DNA from: an uncultured Bacilli bacterium
Lineage (GTDB): Bacteria > Bacillota_I > Bacilli_A > RF39 > UBA660
Assembly: GCA_949280095.1 (NCBI GenBank)
Contig: CASDHD010000016.1
Span: 1 to 16,724 of the forward strand
Length of the DNA: 16,724 bases
Reading direction: 5' to 3'
The notes under the pieces were generated by a model. The model was not told the DNA's origin and did not search any database. It worked only from the letters and a program-made list of their open reading frames with translations. Shown here one piece after another: positions 15,149 to 16,724 of the stretch. The translations under genes and the position numbers were made by a program. Every line of letters begins with the position of its first letter. Position 1 is the stretch's first letter.

Positions 15149-15175
15149 GAAGTTAATTTTTGCTTCTTTTCTTTT
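15147..15175 (+). terminator. Weak terminator after the acetyltransferase remnant
   Basis: AGAAG (15148-15152) can pair with CTTCT (15163-15167), followed by TTTCTTTT. The stem is only five to six pairs, so this is a tentative call. Confidence 0.3.
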
Positions 15176-15247
15176 GGCTATTTTTAGTAATTTTTTTCGA
15201 CTTCTTTCTACAAAATTTGCAATTAGTAAACGTTATACTGTTGTTAA

Positions 15248-15283
15248 GCAAAAAGTTAACGGCGCGCCGTTAATAGTTTTTGC
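15248..15283. promoter_or_regulatory. GC-rich palindromic operator at the regulator promoter
   Basis: TTAACGGCGCGCCGTTAA (15256-15273) is a perfect 18-bp palindrome in very AT-rich surroundings. GCAAAAA (15248-15254) and TTTTTGC (15277-15283) add an outer pair of arms. It occupies the -35 zone of the extended -10 promoter at 15295-15300 and lies 45 bases before the HTH gene, the expected place for autoregulation. Confidence 0.65.
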
Positions 15284-15291
15284 GGTTTAAT

Positions 15292-15300
15292 TGATATACT
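15292..15300 (+). promoter_or_regulatory. Extended -10 promoter of the HTH gene
   Basis: TG, one base, then TATACT (15295-15300), with no good -35. The upstream palindrome overlaps where sigma region 4 would bind, so repression by occlusion is plausible. Confidence 0.55.
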
Positions 15301-15318
15301 TGAACTAGGGTGGTCGTT

Positions 15319-15561
15319 ATGAAATTATCTAAAGCAGTATCTCAAAAAATATTAAAAATATGTGAAGAAAAAAATATTTCAATAAATAAACTTGCTTCAA
15401 TATGTTGTGTCACACAAAGTACTGTACAAAGTTTAATTCAAGAAAAATCAGAGAGTCCTAAACTGGCAACTATTATTAAAATTTGTGAAGGTTTAGGTAT
15501 AACTTTAGAAGAATTTTTTGATGATCAACTATTCGTTCATTTAGAAAGAGATGACAAATGA
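15319..15561 (+). CDS. XRE/Cro-type HTH transcriptional regulator
   Basis: The 80-residue protein is almost entirely one helix-turn-helix domain (about residues 6-65): ISINKLASICCVTQSTVQSL is the HTH core, followed by KSESPKLATIIKICEGLGITLEEFF, the typical third-to-fifth helix run. It should bind DNA as a dimer and probably recognises the palindrome just upstream. The ATG at 15319 is favoured because GGGTGG (15308-15313) lies five bases before it; the GTG at 15310 overlaps that site. The next gene starts inside its stop codon. Confidence 0.85.
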   Translation: MKLSKAVSQKILKICEEKNISINKLASICCVTQSTVQSLIQEKSESPKLATIIKICEGLGITLEEFFDDQLFVHLERDDK

Positions 15562-15821
15562 AAATTATAAATGAAAACAAGAAAACAAAAGTAGTTTTAA
15601 GCAATAAAGAAGTTGTAGAAGTTTATGTTTCTAATGAAAATCATACGAAAATGGTGATAAAATGTATGGGAAGTACATTACATATTGAAGAGGATGTAGA
15701 CGTTTTTCATGATAGAATAGAAGAAGAAAAAGCGATAATAGCAATGAATAAATATTTAAAAAAACGTGAAAAACAAGAAAAATCTCCTAAGAAAGCAAAA
15801 GAAATCAAGAAATCATCTTGA
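15558..15821 (+). CDS. Small unknown protein coupled to the HTH regulator
   Basis: This 87-residue protein starts at ATGA, overlapping the regulator stop by four bases, so translation is coupled. The first 50 residues look beta-rich (KTKVVLSNKEVVEVYVSNEN, KMVIKCMGSTLHIEED). The end is a charged helix with a lysine-rich tail (KKREKQEKSPKKAKEIKKSS). No family is recognised. The coupling suggests a partner of the regulator, for example a modulator. The stop codon lies inside the terminator hairpin. Confidence 0.7.
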   Translation: MKIINENKKTKVVLSNKEVVEVYVSNENHTKMVIKCMGSTLHIEEDVDVFHDRIEEEKAIIAMNKYLKKREKQEKSPKKAKEIKKSS

Positions 15822-15829
15822 TTTTTTTT
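15802..15829 (+). terminator. Terminator of the HTH operon
   Basis: AAATCAAG (15802-15809) pairs with CTTGATTT (15817-15824), with a seven-base loop and a run of eight T. The right arm also provides the -35 (TTGATT) of the next promoter. Confidence 0.85.
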
Positions 15830-15846
15830 AGTGGCTATACTATAAT
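15818..15846 (+). promoter_or_regulatory. tRNA-Arg promoter
   Basis: TTGATT (15818-15823), 17 bases, then TATAAT (15841-15846). The -35 is embedded in the preceding terminator. The short leader holds GTGCA (15851-15855), which is complementary to TGCAC spanning the tRNA 5' end (15865-15869). Confidence 0.6.
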
Positions 15847-15865
15847 GATAGTGCATTTTGAAATT

Positions 15866-15942
15866 GCACCCATAGCTCAATTGGATAGAGCGCTAGACTA
15901 CGGATCTAGAGGTTAGGGGTTCGACTCCCTTTGGGTGCACCA
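15866..15942 (+). tRNA. tRNA-Arg(ACG)
   Basis: This 77-nt cloverleaf has acceptor GCACCCA/TGGGTGC, anticodon ACG in CTAGACTACGGATCTAG, T-loop GGTTCGACTCC and encoded CCA. A34 is expected to become inosine and read CGU/CGC/CGA. Confidence 0.96.
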
Positions 15943-15950
15943 TTATATTT

Positions 15951-15981
15951 TTGTAACAAATTGTAAAGTTTGTGCTATAAT
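15951..15981 (+). promoter_or_regulatory. tRNA-Pro promoter
   Basis: An extended -10 (TGC then TATAAT, 15976-15981) lies 12 bases before the tRNA. The candidate -35 TTGTAA (15951-15956) is 19 bases away, so the extended -10 is probably what counts. Confidence 0.6.
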
Positions 15982-15993
15982 ATATTAAGAGAT

Positions 15994-16070
15994 CGGGAAG
16001 TGGCTCAACTTGGTAGAGCACTTGGTTTGGGACCAAGGGGTTGCAGGTTCAAATCCTGTCTTCCCGACCA
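15994..16070 (+). tRNA. tRNA-Pro(UGG)
   Basis: This 77-nt cloverleaf has acceptor CGGGAAG/CTTCCCG, anticodon TGG in CTTGGTTTGGGACCAAG, T-loop GGTTCAAATCC and encoded CCA. A decayed inverted copy lies 45 bases downstream. Confidence 0.96.
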
Positions 16071-16083
16071 TTTTTAAGTAATT

Positions 16084-16113
16084 AAAGACATTTGAGTAAG
16101 ATGTCTTTTTTTT
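16084..16113 (+). terminator. tRNA-Pro terminator
   Basis: AAAGACAT (16084-16091) pairs with ATGTCTTT (16101-16108) and continues into a T run. It separates the real tRNA from its inverted remnant. Confidence 0.85.
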
Positions 16114-16114
16114 A

Positions 16115-16192
16115 TCTGCAACTCCTTGGTCCCAATCCCAGTGCCTATCTGGTATCTCTATTTGCAAGTTTCGCCTTCCCGATTTCTCTTAA
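16115..16192 (-). pseudogene. Decayed inverted partial copy of tRNA-Pro
   Basis: The minus strand from 16192 reads TTAAGAGAAATCGGGAAG, matching the 5' flank plus first bases of tRNA-Pro (TTAAGAGATCGGGAAG). It goes on through an altered D arm and then CACTGGGATTGGGACCAAGG, close to the anticodon arm, ending near TTGCAGA before the T arm. About 12 extra bases sit between the D arm and the anticodon arm, and the 3' third is missing, so no functional tRNA can form. Because flanking sequence is included, this looks like an inverted duplication that decayed rather than chance similarity. Confidence 0.75.
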
Positions 16193-16240
16193 AAGGTATT
16201 AACATATTTAATTTTTTGTGAATCTAAATATATCTTTTAC

Positions 16241-16261
16241 TTGTTTTTATAGCAAAAACAA
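16241..16261. repeat. Short A/T hairpin downstream of the minus-strand gene
   Basis: TTGTTTTT and AAAAACAA flank five bases just beyond the stop of the minus-strand gene. On that strand no clear T run follows, so a terminator role is uncertain. Nothing else is seen between 16193 and 16266. Confidence 0.3.
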
Positions 16262-16266
16262 TATAC

Positions 16267-16724
16267 TTAAATTTTTATGAGACTAAATAATTTTTCTAAA
16301 TCCGTTTCTTGGATTTCAAACCCAGTGCCTCTATCATGAGTTTCTCCTTTCCGCATTCCTTCTCTAAATACTCCAATTTTGAAAGTGATTCTAATTATTC
16401 CTTGTTCTATTAATTTTAGAAATTCCTCAAATTTTTTTAATTGATAAAATTGAATATCGTAATATTTGTAATATTCTATTCCGTTGAGCTTTTTAGGCCA
16501 TGCTTTTATATAAGCCAAATATAATAACTTTTTTTCTAATTTTTCCTTAATGGTTTCAAAATCCCAATAGACATTTTTTTCTAATAAATTCATGTCTCTG
16601 CTTCTAATATCTAAAAATATTTTTTTCTTTTTGTAGTCTACTTGCAGTTTAAACAAAAATCGATTGGCAACTAAAGTTGAACAATTTGTTTGAACTGAAA
16701 CTGCCAATACTTTCTTATTCTTCA
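16267..16724 (-). CDS. MvaI/BcnI-like restriction endonuclease, C-terminal part
   Basis: The minus-strand frame stays open to the window edge, so the gene is incomplete at its 5' end. A TTG at 16705-16707 is the first start-like codon inside, but reading continues upstream as KNKKVLAVSVQTN. Visible pieces are VSVQTNCSTLVANRFLFKLQVDY, then a helical middle, and GETHDRGTGFEIQETDLEKLF near the end. The His-Asp-x-Gly-Thr-Gly-Phe run and the order of segments recall the MvaI/BcnI family of type II restriction enzymes, monomers that nick or cut short GC-containing sites. A companion methyltransferase would be expected but would lie outside the window. Assignment is from memory of the family pattern only. 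Confidence 0.55.
   Translation of the reverse strand, partial: KNKKVLAVSVQTNCSTLVANRFLFKLQVDYKKKKIFLDIRSRDMNLLEKNVYWDFETIKEKLEKKLLYLAYIKAWPKKLNGIEYYKYYDIQFYQLKKFEEFLKLIEQGIIRITFKIGVFREGMRKGETHDRGTGFEIQETDLEKLFSLIKI

Noticed and set aside
1..16724. CRISPR array, insertion sequence or transposase
   Set aside because: No regularly spaced repeats with unique spacers, and no transposase, integrase or terminal inverted repeats were found. The only mobile element supported is the intron.

Overview
The window is AT-rich DNA that looks like a low-GC Gram-positive bacterium (Bacillota). Shine-Dalgarno sites are strong, promoters are sigma-A type (often extended -10), and Rho-independent terminators are simple hairpins with T runs. 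TGA works as an ordinary stop (asparagine synthase at 12541, HTH gene at 15561), so this is not a Mycoplasma-type code. The genus cannot be fixed from the sequence.

Left part (1-5110): a membrane-anchored C39-like papain-fold protein, a full-length ABC exporter, and a secreted, probably membrane-anchored thioredoxin-fold protein with its own promoter look like a small cell-envelope or export set. A terminator follows, then pyruvate kinase as a single gene with its own promoter and terminator.

Middle (5098-12541): a minus-strand UvrD/Rep-type helicase is broken into two frames. A 16-bp direct repeat spaced by 44 bp sits at the break, and collapsing the repeat restores one 485-residue frame. 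Divergent from it is a run of five plus-strand genes: an alanine-racemase family enzyme with an insertion, an unknown protein with faint ADP-ribosyltransferase-like features, a nucleotidyltransferase, an ATP-grasp ligase, and an asparagine synthase 9 bp after it. The last two resemble the D-aspartate ligase plus AsnH pair that makes and amidates the D-Asp/D-Asn peptidoglycan cross-bridge in lactic acid bacteria.

Right part (12550-16724): a tRNA operon (Val-Thr-Tyr-Gln-Lys) has one promoter and one terminator. Its tRNA-Thr(UGU) is split by a 625-nt group I intron placed exactly between bases 36 and 37, and the intron carries an HNH endonuclease gene. This is the most striking object in the window. 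After it come a frameshifted unknown gene, a GNAT acetyltransferase with an early stop codon, an XRE-type regulator with a GC-rich 18-bp palindrome at its promoter coupled to a small partner gene, tRNA-Arg(ACG) and tRNA-Pro(UGG). Beyond the tRNA-Pro terminator lies a decayed inverted copy of the 5' two-thirds of tRNA-Pro. Then comes the end of a minus-strand gene resembling MvaI/BcnI-type restriction endonucleases, cut by the window edge.

Three genes (helicase, unknown gene at 13789, GNAT) carry disabling changes. The stretch around the tRNAs therefore looks like a site of gene turnover, unless some of these changes are assembly errors.
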